A stretch of 64,000 bases of DNA from Gynurincola endophyticus. GTDB taxonomy: Bacteria; Bacteroidota; Bacteroidia; Chitinophagales; Chitinophagaceae. Shown here one piece after another: positions 26,962-35,540 of the stretch. The notes beneath the pieces were generated by a model, which was not told the origin of the DNA, ran no database searches, and saw nothing but the letters and a program-made list of their open reading frames with translations. The position numbers were made by a program, and so were the translations under genes. Each line of letters opens with the position of its first letter. The first letter of the stretch is position 1. Location of the stretch: positions 482 through 64,481 of the forward strand of contig NZ_RCWL01000012.1 in NCBI RefSeq assembly GCF_003991195.1, written 5' to 3'.

Positions 26962-29562
26962 ATGAAATTCACATTCATTCTACTCATATTAACAGGCTTA
27001 CTATCACCGCAAATGGCACATTCCTGTACAATGTATAAAATTACTAAAAAAGGAAAAACCATTGTTGGCAATAATGAAGACTACTTAAGCCCTAACAGTC
27101 AATTTTGGTTTGAAGAACCTGAAGTAAACAAATTCGGAGTTATGTATATGGGGCTGCTGGATAATTTTGCGCAGGGAGCAATTAATGAAAAAGGATTAAT
27201 GTTTGACGGGTTTTATGTTCCTTATTTAGCGATCCATAATACAGAAGGGAAAACAAAAATTTCCATTTCTAAAGCGATCAGAAACATCATGCAAACGATG
27301 AGCAATGTGCAGGAAGTTAAATCTTATCTGGAAACTATAAATTTATCTTCTCTTACCAACAGTATGATTGTGTTCGTCGACAAATCGGGGGCTTATCTGA
27401 TTGTTGAAGGTGATGAAATGATTATAGGAAAAGAATCAGAAAAGTCATTTTCAAATTTTTACTATTCTCAAACCAATAACTTAAAAGACGTTAATTTGTC
27501 GTATTATCAAAATGGCCTGAAATTCCTTCACTCATCCGATAAAAAAGCAACGCTTGATTATTGTAGTGCAGCAATGAGTCATTTTGCACAAAAAAAATCA
27601 ATTAATTCCACGCAGTATTCTACTATTTACGATCTGAATACTTTGAAAATCAGGGTCTATCTTTTTCACGACTATTCTCAATTTGTTGAAATAGACCTGA
27701 AAAATGAATTGAAAAAAGGGAATCATAAAACAATGATTGCAGATTTGTTTCCGAAAGAATCTATTGGTTACAAACACTATCTGAATTATAATGATTCAAC
27801 GGATCCTGCTTTGTTTCTAAAACAAATAATCGGCAAAGAAAATATTTCTGAAGAGGAGCTCAACGAAATAGATTTTGCCGATGACGTGAATACAATCGGT
27901 TATGAATGGTTAAAACAGAAACAAAATCCGCAAGCTGCTATCAAAATATTTGAATATGCTATTCAGCTAATACCCAACAATGCAGACTTGTACGATAGTT
28001 TGGGGGAGGCATATTTTGAAAATAATGACTGGAATAACTCCATTAAAAACTATGAGAAATCTTTATCACTTGATGCTGAAAATAAGAATGCCGTTAAAAT
28101 GCTGATCAGGGCGAAGGAGAATAAAGATAAAAGCGAAACGAAGGCTTTCAAAAAGTTAACAGACCTGATAAATCAGTATGCTGAAAATGAAATAGAAAAA
28201 GGTAACATACACTCCATTGCGCTGGCTATCTATAAAGATGGAGCGGTTTTTCATAATTATTACGGAGAGATAGACAGAAATTCTAAAAATAAACCGAACG
28301 ATCGTACGCTCTATGAAATTGCTTCTATTTCAAAAGTATTTGCAGGCTCTTTAGCGGCCAAAGCCGTGCTTGAAAATAAAATAAAAACGGATGATGATAT
28401 CAGGATGTATCTGCCAGCCGCATATCCCAATCTGGAATATCAAAACACTCCGATAACAATTAAAAATTTACTGACACATACACTTGGGTTTAAAACCAAA
28501 ATACCTCCCAAATTAGCGAAAGTCAACAGCAGAACTGCGGAAGGCTATTATGAAAACAGACCTTTTGATTATAACATTTCGTCTTTCCTGGAAGAACTCA
28601 AAACCGTAGAACTCGATAAGAAACCGGGAACCGTTTATGCCTATAATTCTATTGGTTCAGAATTGATTGCTTATATTCTGCAACAGGTTTATCGTAAATC
28701 ATATAAGGAACTTTTACAGGATTTTCTGAACGAACTAGAAATGACCAATACTTATTTGCAAGATTATCAGAAACATAAAAAGCATTTGTCTAATAGCTAC
28801 ACCAGTTCCGGAGCCTTGGCTCCGCTGGATAAAAATCCGTTATTGGGCGGTGGTTACGGAATTATTACCACCTTACCCGATCTGATAAAACTGATGAAAT
28901 TTCAACTGGAGAGTGACAATCCCCTTGTAAAAGAGTCAACCCGAATCTTATTTGAAGATGATGAAGACAATGTAATGGGTTATTTGTGGCAGGATATGGG
29001 AATTGGCAAAGAAGAAGGATTTTATTACTCAAAAACCGGAGATGCAAATGGTGTAAGAAGTGGTATTTTAATCTGCCCCGACAGTAAGTACGGCCAGATT
29101 ATCATCATTAATAACAAATCTGAAGCTGCACTTGAAGATTGGGAAATATTGTTCAACAAAGTAGAAACCGATTTAATCAGGTATCCTAAAATAAATTTAA
29201 AATCAACCATTAAAACTCATTTTCTGACTGATCTCCAAAAGGCTAAAGACACATTTAATATTTTAAGCAAACAGGAAGAAACTTATTTCAATACTAACCT
29301 GCAGGATGTGTTAAATACTATTGGATATGAACTATTGTATGGTGACAAAAAAATAAATAAAGCTATTGAAATATTTGAATTAGCAACAAAGGAATATCCT
29401 GAAAATGCAAATCTGTTCGATAGTCTTGGTGAAGCCTATTTCATCAATAAAGAATATGATAAGGCAATTATAAACTACAAAAAATCGCTTGAGCTGAACC
29501 CCGACAATAAAAATGCACAAAAATATATTTTAAAAATTAATGAATTAAAAGCTCATCAGTAA
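26962..29562 (+). CDS. Four-module hydrolase fusion: Ntn-type amidase, TPR, beta-lactamase fold, TPR
   Basis: 866 residues. Signal peptide ends just before Cys22 (MAHSCTMYKI), so cleavage would expose an N-terminal Cys, as in linear C-N amide Ntn hydrolases (choloylglycine hydrolase/penicillin acylase type); GNNEDY (36-41) and GAINEKGLMFDG with Asn75 fit that fold. TPR block at about 313-385. Class C-like serine hydrolase at about 395-740: Ser455-x-x-Lys458 (ASISKVF), Tyr561-Asn-Ser563, Lys691-Thr-Gly693. Second TPR pair at about 785-855. Both catalytic centres look intact. Directly joined to the GntR gene. Substrates unknown; an acyl amide or peptide is likely. Confidence 0.8.
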   Translation: MKFTFILLILTGLLSPQMAHSCTMYKITKKGKTIVGNNEDYLSPNSQFWFEEPEVNKFGVMYMGLLDNFAQGAINEKGLMFDGFYVPYLAIHNTEGKTKISISKAIRNIMQTMSNVQEVKSYLETINLSSLTNSMIVFVDKSGAYLIVEGDEMIIGKESEKSFSNFYYSQTNNLKDVNLSYYQNGLKFLHSSDKKATLDYCSAAMSHFAQKKSINSTQYSTIYDLNTLKIRVYLFHDYSQFVEIDLKNELKKGNHKTMIADLFPKESIGYKHYLNYNDSTDPALFLKQIIGKENISEEELNEIDFADDVNTIGYEWLKQKQNPQAAIKIFEYAIQLIPNNADLYDSLGEAYFENNDWNNSIKNYEKSLSLDAENKNAVKMLIRAKENKDKSETKAFKKLTDLINQYAENEIEKGNIHSIALAIYKDGAVFHNYYGEIDRNSKNKPNDRTLYEIASISKVFAGSLAAKAVLENKIKTDDDIRMYLPAAYPNLEYQNTPITIKNLLTHTLGFKTKIPPKLAKVNSRTAEGYYENRPFDYNISSFLEELKTVELDKKPGTVYAYNSIGSELIAYILQQVYRKSYKELLQDFLNELEMTNTYLQDYQKHKKHLSNSYTSSGALAPLDKNPLLGGGYGIITTLPDLIKLMKFQLESDNPLVKESTRILFEDDEDNVMGYLWQDMGIGKEEGFYYSKTGDANGVRSGILICPDSKYGQIIIINNKSEAALEDWEILFNKVETDLIRYPKINLKSTIKTHFLTDLQKAKDTFNILSKQEETYFNTNLQDVLNTIGYELLYGDKKINKAIEIFELATKEYPENANLFDSLGEAYFINKEYDKAIINYKKSLELNPDNKNAQKYILKINELKAHQ

Positions 29563-29625
29563 AATTGCTTTGCTGTACAGTTTATGATAGTGTGGGCGGA
29601 ATGGTACTCACTTTTAAAATACTCT

Positions 29626-29667
29626 AAAAGCCGGTCAGGGGTGATAGCATTACCACAACCGGCTTTT
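29626..29667. terminator. Hairpin terminator after the fusion hydrolase
   Basis: AAAAGCCGGT (29626-29635) pairs with ACCGGCTTTT (29658-29667), giving a 10-base stem with A/T flanks suited to either strand. It lies 64 bases after the stop codon. Confidence 0.75.
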
Positions 29668-29812
29668 ATATTGGTTGATATAGTTGATGCCGCGATATAA
29701 AATGACGCTCTTATAGTTGCCCATAGCTGAACTACCGCCAATGGCACTCATTTTGTGTATCAAATTATTCAACTTTTTGAGTTATCTTAAATGACCGCAA
29801 ACAGGCAACTAC

Positions 29813-31615
29813 ATGAAAATCTTACTTCGATATATACAACCGCAATTTAAACTCATCGCTATTTCTCTGCTATTCGCAGGTGCCGCGCAATTGCTGAACC
29901 TCGTTGACCCTATTATTTTCGGTAAAATCATCGACACATTCACAACTCATCAGGAAGCCAAAGATCCTGAGCTCATGAACACCATCATTCAGTTACTGAT
30001 TTTAGCCATTGCCATCGCTTTTGTAGCCAGAGGGGCAAAAGCCTTGCAGGATTTTTTTATGCGTAAAGCAGTAGCAAAATTCGGTATGCATATTTTTAAC
30101 GACGGGTTAAAACAAACCCTGCGTTTATCTTTTCAGGAATTTGAAGAAAGCCGTAGCGGTACTACCCTTTCCATTCTTCAAAAAGTAAAAACCGATACAG
30201 AAAGATTTATTAATACTTTTATCAATGTTCTCTTTACCTCAGTAGTGGGCATCGGATTTCTTATTTTTTATTCGGTGACCAAAAACTGGTTGCTGGTACC
30301 CGTATTTGTAATCGGTGTATTAGTGTTGGGTGGGCTCACCGGTTTAATCTCAAAAAAAATAAAAACTATTCAACGGTCTATCAACCGCCAAACAAATGAA
30401 ATGTCGGGCAGTATTACCGAAAGTTTACGGAATATAGAATTGGTAAAAAGCCTGGGGCTCACTTTTCCTGAAATAAGAAGGCTTAAAGGGTATACTCAAA
30501 ACATTCATGACTTAGAATTACAAAAAGCAAAAAAAGTAAGTCAGTTGTCTTTTTTACAGGGTAATATTCTTAACTTACTCAAGCAGTCAATTCTGTTTAT
30601 TCTTTTATGGCTGATCTTTAAGGATATTCTGACGACCGGTGAACTGATTGCCATGCAATTTATTTCTACCGCTATTTTTCAACCATTGCAGGATCTTGGT
30701 AATCTCATTTTACAATACCGCGAAGTAGAAACATCGATCAATATATTTGATCAGTTAATGCAAAAGCCAATCGAACAAAGGCCGGAAGATTATGCAACAA
30801 TTGATCATATTGAAACACTTGAATTCGATAAAGTGGTTTTTAAACATAAAACCGCCCAGTACAATGCAATTGACGGTATCAGCTTTAAAGTGAGTAAAGG
30901 AAAAACCATTGCCTTTGTAGGACCTTCAGGTTCGGGCAAAAGTACCCTGATCAAGTTGCTGGTAGGTTTATACACGCCGGTTGAAGGAAGCATTCTTTTT
31001 AACGGTGTTGAAAGCCTTCAGATTGCCTATAACCCTTTAAGAAGAAAGATAGGTTTTGTAACGCAGGACACACAATTATATGCCGGTACTATTAAAGACA
31101 ACCTGTTGTTTGTAAAACCAGCTGCCACTGACGAGGAGCTGGAAGCCGCTTTAAGAGATGCATCTGCTATCAGGCTGATTCAAAAAGCCGGTAACGGTAT
31201 CCATACGGTTTTGGGCGAAGGTGGCATGAAATTATCCGGAGGAGAAAAACAACGTCTGAGCATTGCGCGTGCGTTGCTAAGAGATCCGGAGTTACTCATT
31301 TTTGATGAAGCTACTTCTGCACTGGATTCATTAACAGAAGAAGAAATCACCTCAACCATTCAGAAAGTATCCGCCTCTTCCGAAAGAATTACCATACTTA
31401 TCGCGCACAGATTGTCGACCGTAATGCATGCCGATACCATTTTGGTATTAGAAAAAGGTAAGGTAGTGGAGCAGGGCAGTCATAGTGAATTACTCACCGA
31501 AAAAGGTTTGTATTATTCTATGTGGCGTCAACAAATCGGAGAACGCAGAAAAGACTATTTAACGGAAGAAGTTAACAAAGACGACGACGAGCTTGAAGAA
31601 GAAATATCAGCATAA
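29813..31615 (+). CDS. ABC exporter, fused permease and ATPase
   Basis: 600 residues. N-terminal six-span ABC membrane domain (about 1-310) and C-terminal ATPase: Walker A GPSGSGKST beginning at Gly370, signature LSGGEKQRLS, Walker B LLIFDEATSALD, and the His of IAHRLSTV. This is a half-transporter of the MsbA/lipid or drug exporter class that works as a homodimer in the inner membrane. The substrate cannot be read. The acidic Lys/Glu tail (DDDELEEEISA) is unremarkable. It has terminators on both sides, so it is a single-gene unit. Confidence 0.93.
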   Translation: MKILLRYIQPQFKLIAISLLFAGAAQLLNLVDPIIFGKIIDTFTTHQEAKDPELMNTIIQLLILAIAIAFVARGAKALQDFFMRKAVAKFGMHIFNDGLKQTLRLSFQEFEESRSGTTLSILQKVKTDTERFINTFINVLFTSVVGIGFLIFYSVTKNWLLVPVFVIGVLVLGGLTGLISKKIKTIQRSINRQTNEMSGSITESLRNIELVKSLGLTFPEIRRLKGYTQNIHDLELQKAKKVSQLSFLQGNILNLLKQSILFILLWLIFKDILTTGELIAMQFISTAIFQPLQDLGNLILQYREVETSINIFDQLMQKPIEQRPEDYATIDHIETLEFDKVVFKHKTAQYNAIDGISFKVSKGKTIAFVGPSGSGKSTLIKLLVGLYTPVEGSILFNGVESLQIAYNPLRRKIGFVTQDTQLYAGTIKDNLLFVKPAATDEELEAALRDASAIRLIQKAGNGIHTVLGEGGMKLSGGEKQRLSIARALLRDPELLIFDEATSALDSLTEEEITSTIQKVSASSERITILIAHRLSTVMHADTILVLEKGKVVEQGSHSELLTEKGLYYSMWRQQIGERRKDYLTEEVNKDDDELEEEISA

Positions 31616-31619
31616 AAAT

Positions 31620-31660
31620 AGCCGTATAAAATCCTTGAACAAGTGGATTATTATACGGCT
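31620..31660. terminator. Hairpin after the ABC exporter gene
   Basis: AGCCGTATAA (31620-31629) pairs with TTATACGGCT (31651-31660), a perfect 10-base stem beginning 5 bases after the stop codon. No T run follows, so its strength as a terminator is uncertain. Confidence 0.6.
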
Positions 31661-31779
31661 CATATGATAAAGGTTAGTATAAAAAATTTATCAATAGTTC
31701 CTTCTATTAAGATACTATGAATAAATGATACCACCAAATTTTTATAGTTAAACTTATTTGAATTGTTTTTACAAGCCTG

Positions 31780-33810
31780 CTAAAACTTCATCCGTTGAAT
31801 TCTTACTGCATTTAAAATAGCAATCAAAGAAACGCCTACGTCTGCAAACACGGCCTCCCACATCGTGGCCAGGCCTCCTGCTCCTAACAATAACACAATA
31901 CCTTTCACCACAAATGCCAGTGTTATATTTTGCCATACCACTTTCTTTGTTTGTTTACCGATATTAATGGCTAATGGTATTTTCGAAGGCTTGTCATCCT
32001 GTATCACCACATCAGCGGTTTCAATAGTAGCATCACTTCCTAAACCTCCCATTGCTATTCCCACATCACTCAGTGCTACCACCGGTGCATCATTTACACC
32101 ATCGCCTACAAACGCCACAGTTTGATTTGCCGCTTTAATTTCTTTTACCTTATTCACTTTGTCTTCCGGCAACAAATCACCAAAAGCCTGTTGAATACCC
32201 AGTTTCTTCGCAACAAATGCCACCACACTACTTTTATCACCGCTCAGCATGGTTGTTTTTACATTGTAAGCAGTAAGCTGATCGATGGTTTTTTGTGCAT
32301 CTTCTTTAATACTGTCGGCAATGGTGATATAACCGGCAAACCTGCCGTCATAAGCAATGGCAATAGTTGTATAAACAATACTTGCAGGATCTACGTCATA
32401 AGCGATGTTATACTTATTCATTAGTTTAAAATTGCCTACTAATATTTCTTTTCCATCGATAGTAGCTTTCAATCCGTGCCCTGCTATTTCTTCAGCATTT
32501 ATTAATTGAATATTCTCATCCACCTTACCTACGTATTCGTGAATAGCTGTTGCAACCGGATGCGTACTTAAACTTTCAACGGCATTTACTTTCTGTAACA
32601 ATGTGTTGCGGTCAACATCATCATTGAATACAATATCCTGTACTTTAAAAACGCCTTCAGTCATAGTACCGGTTTTATCCATTACCACGTGTTGAATATT
32701 AGCCAGTGCGTCGAGGAAATTACTGCCCTTAAACAAGATACCGTTTCTGCTGGCTGCACCAATACCACCAAAATATCCTAACGGAATAGAAATAACTAAT
32801 GCACATGGGCAGGAAATGACCAGAAAGATCAGTGCCCTGTATAACCAATCCTGAAAATCATAGTTCTCCACAAAAAAGTAAGGTACCAGACAAATACCGA
32901 TCGCAAGAAATACAACAATAGGTGTATATATTTTAGCAAACTTTCTGATGAATAATTCAGTCGGTGCTTTTTGAGAAGTTGCATTCTGTACCAGTTCTAA
33001 TATCTTACTTAACTTACTATCGGTGTAGGCAACAGTCACTTTAACCAAACTCACTGTATTAAGGTTAATCATACCAGCCAGTACACTTTCTCCTTTTGAT
33101 TTCGTATCGGGTTTACTCTCACCGGTAAGTGCTGCGGTGTTGAAAGAAGCGGTGTCAGATAATAGTTCACCATCCAGCCCCAGCTTTTCTCCCGGCTTTA
33201 ATTGAATAATTTCACCTATTTCAACCGTTTCGGCTTTCACCACCTGTGACTGGTTATTTTTTATGATGGTAACTTCATCGGGGCGTTGATCGAGTAAACT
33301 CTTGATATTTGTTTTTGCTCGTGATACTGCCAATGTCTGAAATACTTCCCCTACTGCATAAAACAACATCACAGCAACAGCTTCGGGATATTCAGCAATA
33401 GCAAATGCACCAAGCGTAGCAATGGCCATTAAAAAAAATTCAGAAAACACTTCACCTTTACTGATACTTTTGACAGCATCTTTTATCACCGGAATACCAA
33501 CCGGAAGATAAGCAGCCACGTACCATCCTAAACGCACCCATCCGGTAAACCACGATGTAGAAATCCAGTTGTCAAAAGCAATTCCCAACAGCAATAAAAC
33601 CAGCGAAATAACCGGAGGAGTAAACAGTTTCCACTGATCACCACCGGCCAGCGCATGATCGTGATCATGGTCGTGATCGTGATCATGCCCGTCGTGTTTA
33701 TGATGACCGTTTAGTAATTCTTTAGCGCCGGCATTTACATACACTTTTTCAGTTTGTGTACAGCAAAGCTGGCGGCCTTCAGCGTCATAAATATGTTTAT
33801 GTTCCATCAT
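31780..33810 (-). CDS. Heavy-metal P1B-type ATPase (Zn/Cd/Co/Pb class)
   Basis: 676 residues. N terminus is His/Asp-rich (HHKHDGHDHDHDHDHDHAL), a metal-binding stretch, with a CC pair just before it. Core features: ion-binding Cys334-Pro-Cys336 in SCPCALVIS, phosphorylated Asp378 in MDKTGTMTEG, TGES actuator motif (AALTGESKP), SxHP-type ATI motif (SLSTHPVATAI) and GDGVNDAP. The His-rich N terminus, the CPC motif and no CxxC ferredoxin-like domain fit ZntA/CadA-like divalent metal export rather than copper. It is the last gene of the metal-efflux locus, after the Fur-family regulator. Confidence 0.92.
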   Translation of the reverse strand: MMEHKHIYDAEGRQLCCTQTEKVYVNAGAKELLNGHHKHDGHDHDHDHDHDHALAGGDQWKLFTPPVISLVLLLLGIAFDNWISTSWFTGWVRLGWYVAAYLPVGIPVIKDAVKSISKGEVFSEFFLMAIATLGAFAIAEYPEAVAVMLFYAVGEVFQTLAVSRAKTNIKSLLDQRPDEVTIIKNNQSQVVKAETVEIGEIIQLKPGEKLGLDGELLSDTASFNTAALTGESKPDTKSKGESVLAGMINLNTVSLVKVTVAYTDSKLSKILELVQNATSQKAPTELFIRKFAKIYTPIVVFLAIGICLVPYFFVENYDFQDWLYRALIFLVISCPCALVISIPLGYFGGIGAASRNGILFKGSNFLDALANIQHVVMDKTGTMTEGVFKVQDIVFNDDVDRNTLLQKVNAVESLSTHPVATAIHEYVGKVDENIQLINAEEIAGHGLKATIDGKEILVGNFKLMNKYNIAYDVDPASIVYTTIAIAYDGRFAGYITIADSIKEDAQKTIDQLTAYNVKTTMLSGDKSSVVAFVAKKLGIQQAFGDLLPEDKVNKVKEIKAANQTVAFVGDGVNDAPVVALSDVGIAMGGLGSDATIETADVVIQDDKPSKIPLAINIGKQTKKVVWQNITLAFVVKGIVLLLGAGGLATMWEAVFADVGVSLIAILNAVRIQRMKF

Positions 33811-33868
33811 ATCGTCTTTAAGTTCTTTAGATCAATATTCAATTGTTTTTCTGACAATTGACCTGGTA

Positions 33869-33876
33869 CAAAAGTA
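33869..33876 (-). promoter_or_regulatory. Candidate -7 element before the P-type ATPase gene
   Basis: The minus strand reads TACTTTTG, matching TAnnTTTG, 59 bases before the ATPase start and inside the 86-base gap after the Fur-family gene. No well-spaced -33 element is seen. The ATPase may thus have its own promoter besides read-through from the operon. Confidence 0.5.
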
Positions 33877-33896
33877 GACGGACAGTAAATACAATC

Positions 33897-34319
33897 CTAT
33901 TGCAAAGTTTCTTCCAGACAATTTTCGCAGATACCTTTTGCAAAAAGCCTGATTTCATCTACTCTGAAATTTACCTGCACGTCTTTTGAAAAGGTAATTT
34001 CATCTTTACAGGTGGTTTGTTTACAAATTTTGCAATAGAAGTGCAAATGCCAGTCTTTATGGGTTTGCTCATCGCAACCGTCTTCACACAACCTGTATTT
34101 AGTGGTATTATTTTCCTGAATGCTATGTACGATTCCTTTATCTTCAAAGGTTTTTAAAGTACGGTAGATGGTTACTCTGTCTGCATTATGAAAATTACTT
34201 TCTATTTCAGACAATGACATGGCTACAGTCTGCGCACTTAAAAAATCATATACCAGAATACGCATGCTGGTAGGTTTTGTATTTTTATTGATCAGCTTAT
34301 TAACCGTATTATCGTTCAT
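33897..34319 (-). CDS. Fur-family metal-responsive regulator (Zur-like)
   Basis: 140 residues. Winged-helix DNA-binding half (SLSEIESNFHNADRVTIYRTLKTFEDKGIVHSI), then a dimer/metal half with HLHFYCKICKQTTCKDE and GICENCLEE, two CxxC pairs that form the structural zinc site, plus His residues of the regulatory site. Short for Fur but normal for the Bacteroidota Zur-like group. It lies between the RND adaptor gene (27 bases) and the P-type ATPase, all on the minus strand, so it probably regulates metal efflux, or export in response to excess metal. Which metal is not shown by sequence. Confidence 0.88.
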   Translation of the reverse strand: MNDNTVNKLINKNTKPTSMRILVYDFLSAQTVAMSLSEIESNFHNADRVTIYRTLKTFEDKGIVHSIQENNTTKYRLCEDGCDEQTHKDWHLHFYCKICKQTTCKDEITFSKDVQVNFRVDEIRLFAKGICENCLEETLQ

Positions 34320-34346
34320 ATTTTATTCGTTTTGAGCTATGTGTAA

Positions 34347-35534
34347 TTAATGGGCGTGTTCCTCCGGTGCTGTCATTTTCGAATTGATGAAAAAAGCTCC
34401 TTTTGTAACAATTCTTGTACCTGCAGCAATCTCCGTTACCGGAACTACAGATGTATATCCAACATCTGAAACGCCTTTTATCACTTCTATTTTCTTAAAA
34501 TGAATCGTTTTATTTTCATCACGGCCGGTTTCTACAAAAAGATAATATTTACCGTCTGCTTCTACAATAGCCTGATCAGGTACTGCCGGAGCTGTAACAT
34601 TGTTTAAACTGATCATTCCGGTGATATTCATGCCATCGATCAGTCCTGATTTATCTCCCGTAACATTACAATGCACGGCAATTGTTTTACTCTCATTTTC
34701 AAAAGACGATCCTATATTAAACACTTTTGCAGTGTAACTTGTTCCGGGGTTATTGGTTAAGGCAAAGTTGACGGTTTGACCAATTTTTATCTGTGGCAGG
34801 TCTTTTTCAAAAACCTGAAGGTCGAGGTGCAGGAGTTTATTATCAACAATTTCCACTACGGGCGATGATACATCTATAAAGCTACCGATTTTTGCGAACA
34901 TATTGCTGATTACCCCACTGATAGGCGCTGCAATGGTTAACTCTGACCGTAGGTTACCATTCGATAATTGATCTGCCGCAATTCCCATTAACCGCAACTG
35001 TTGCGCTAAAGAAGCTTTTCGGGTGCGTAAACCGTTCAGTTCGGCAGTGGCGGTCTGCAGATTGCGTTTAGCGCCGGCATTGCCGTCATTGAGCTCCTGT
35101 TGCCGTTGCATTTCCTGTTCTGCCAGCACAATGTTACTACAGATGGTCAGGTATTCTTCCTGTAATTGAATAAACTGTGGATGTACGAGTGTGGCAATTA
35201 CCTGTCCTTTGTTTACATAATCTCCCAACTCTACAGATAAAGCCTTTACTACTCCGCCATATAAAGCAGTTGCAGTAGCTCTGTTATTATTCGGTACCCG
35301 TAGCAGTCCGTTTGCCCTGATGGTAGCAGTGAGGTTTTTCTCCTCTAAAGTACCAATGGTAATGCCGACCGCTGCCAGCTGATCCATGGTAAGGTGTGTC
35401 GTATTTTCTTCTTCATGCTCCTGCTCTGCATTAACGGTATTTTTTGTTGCTGCAACGTTTTTTTCCTCCCCACCGGCACAGCCTATACCCAAAAGAACAG
35501 CAGCAAAAAAGACTATTTTCAATACTATATTCAT
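34347..35534 (-). CDS. RND efflux periplasmic adaptor (CusB/CzcB-like)
   Basis: 395 residues. Lipoprotein signal with Cys19 (LGIGC), then an acidic/His-containing linker (EQEHEEENTTHL). Barrel-sandwich and hairpin features of the membrane-fusion protein family: ALYGGVVKALSVELGDYVNKGQVI, then a helical hairpin, then TIAAPISGVISNMFAKIGSFI and the C-terminal beta-barrel/membrane-proximal part. It ends in a His-containing tail (APEEHAH). It links the RND pump to the outer-membrane channel. It starts 6 bases after the stop of the RND-TolC fusion, so the two are co-transcribed. Confidence 0.92.
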   Translation of the reverse strand: MNIVLKIVFFAAVLLGIGCAGGEEKNVAATKNTVNAEQEHEEENTTHLTMDQLAAVGITIGTLEEKNLTATIRANGLLRVPNNNRATATALYGGVVKALSVELGDYVNKGQVIATLVHPQFIQLQEEYLTICSNIVLAEQEMQRQQELNDGNAGAKRNLQTATAELNGLRTRKASLAQQLRLMGIAADQLSNGNLRSELTIAAPISGVISNMFAKIGSFIDVSSPVVEIVDNKLLHLDLQVFEKDLPQIKIGQTVNFALTNNPGTSYTAKVFNIGSSFENESKTIAVHCNVTGDKSGLIDGMNITGMISLNNVTAPAVPDQAIVEADGKYYLFVETGRDENKTIHFKKIEVIKGVSDVGYTSVVPVTEIAAGTRIVTKGAFFINSKMTAPEEHAH

Positions 35535-35540
35535 CTGAAA

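Noticed and set aside
29556-29747. 63-codon frame on the minus strand
   Set aside because: Crosses the terminator hairpin at 29626-29667 and has no family features.
33651-33690. Tandem nucleotide repeat in the ATPase N terminus
   Set aside because: It merely encodes the HD-rich metal-binding stretch.
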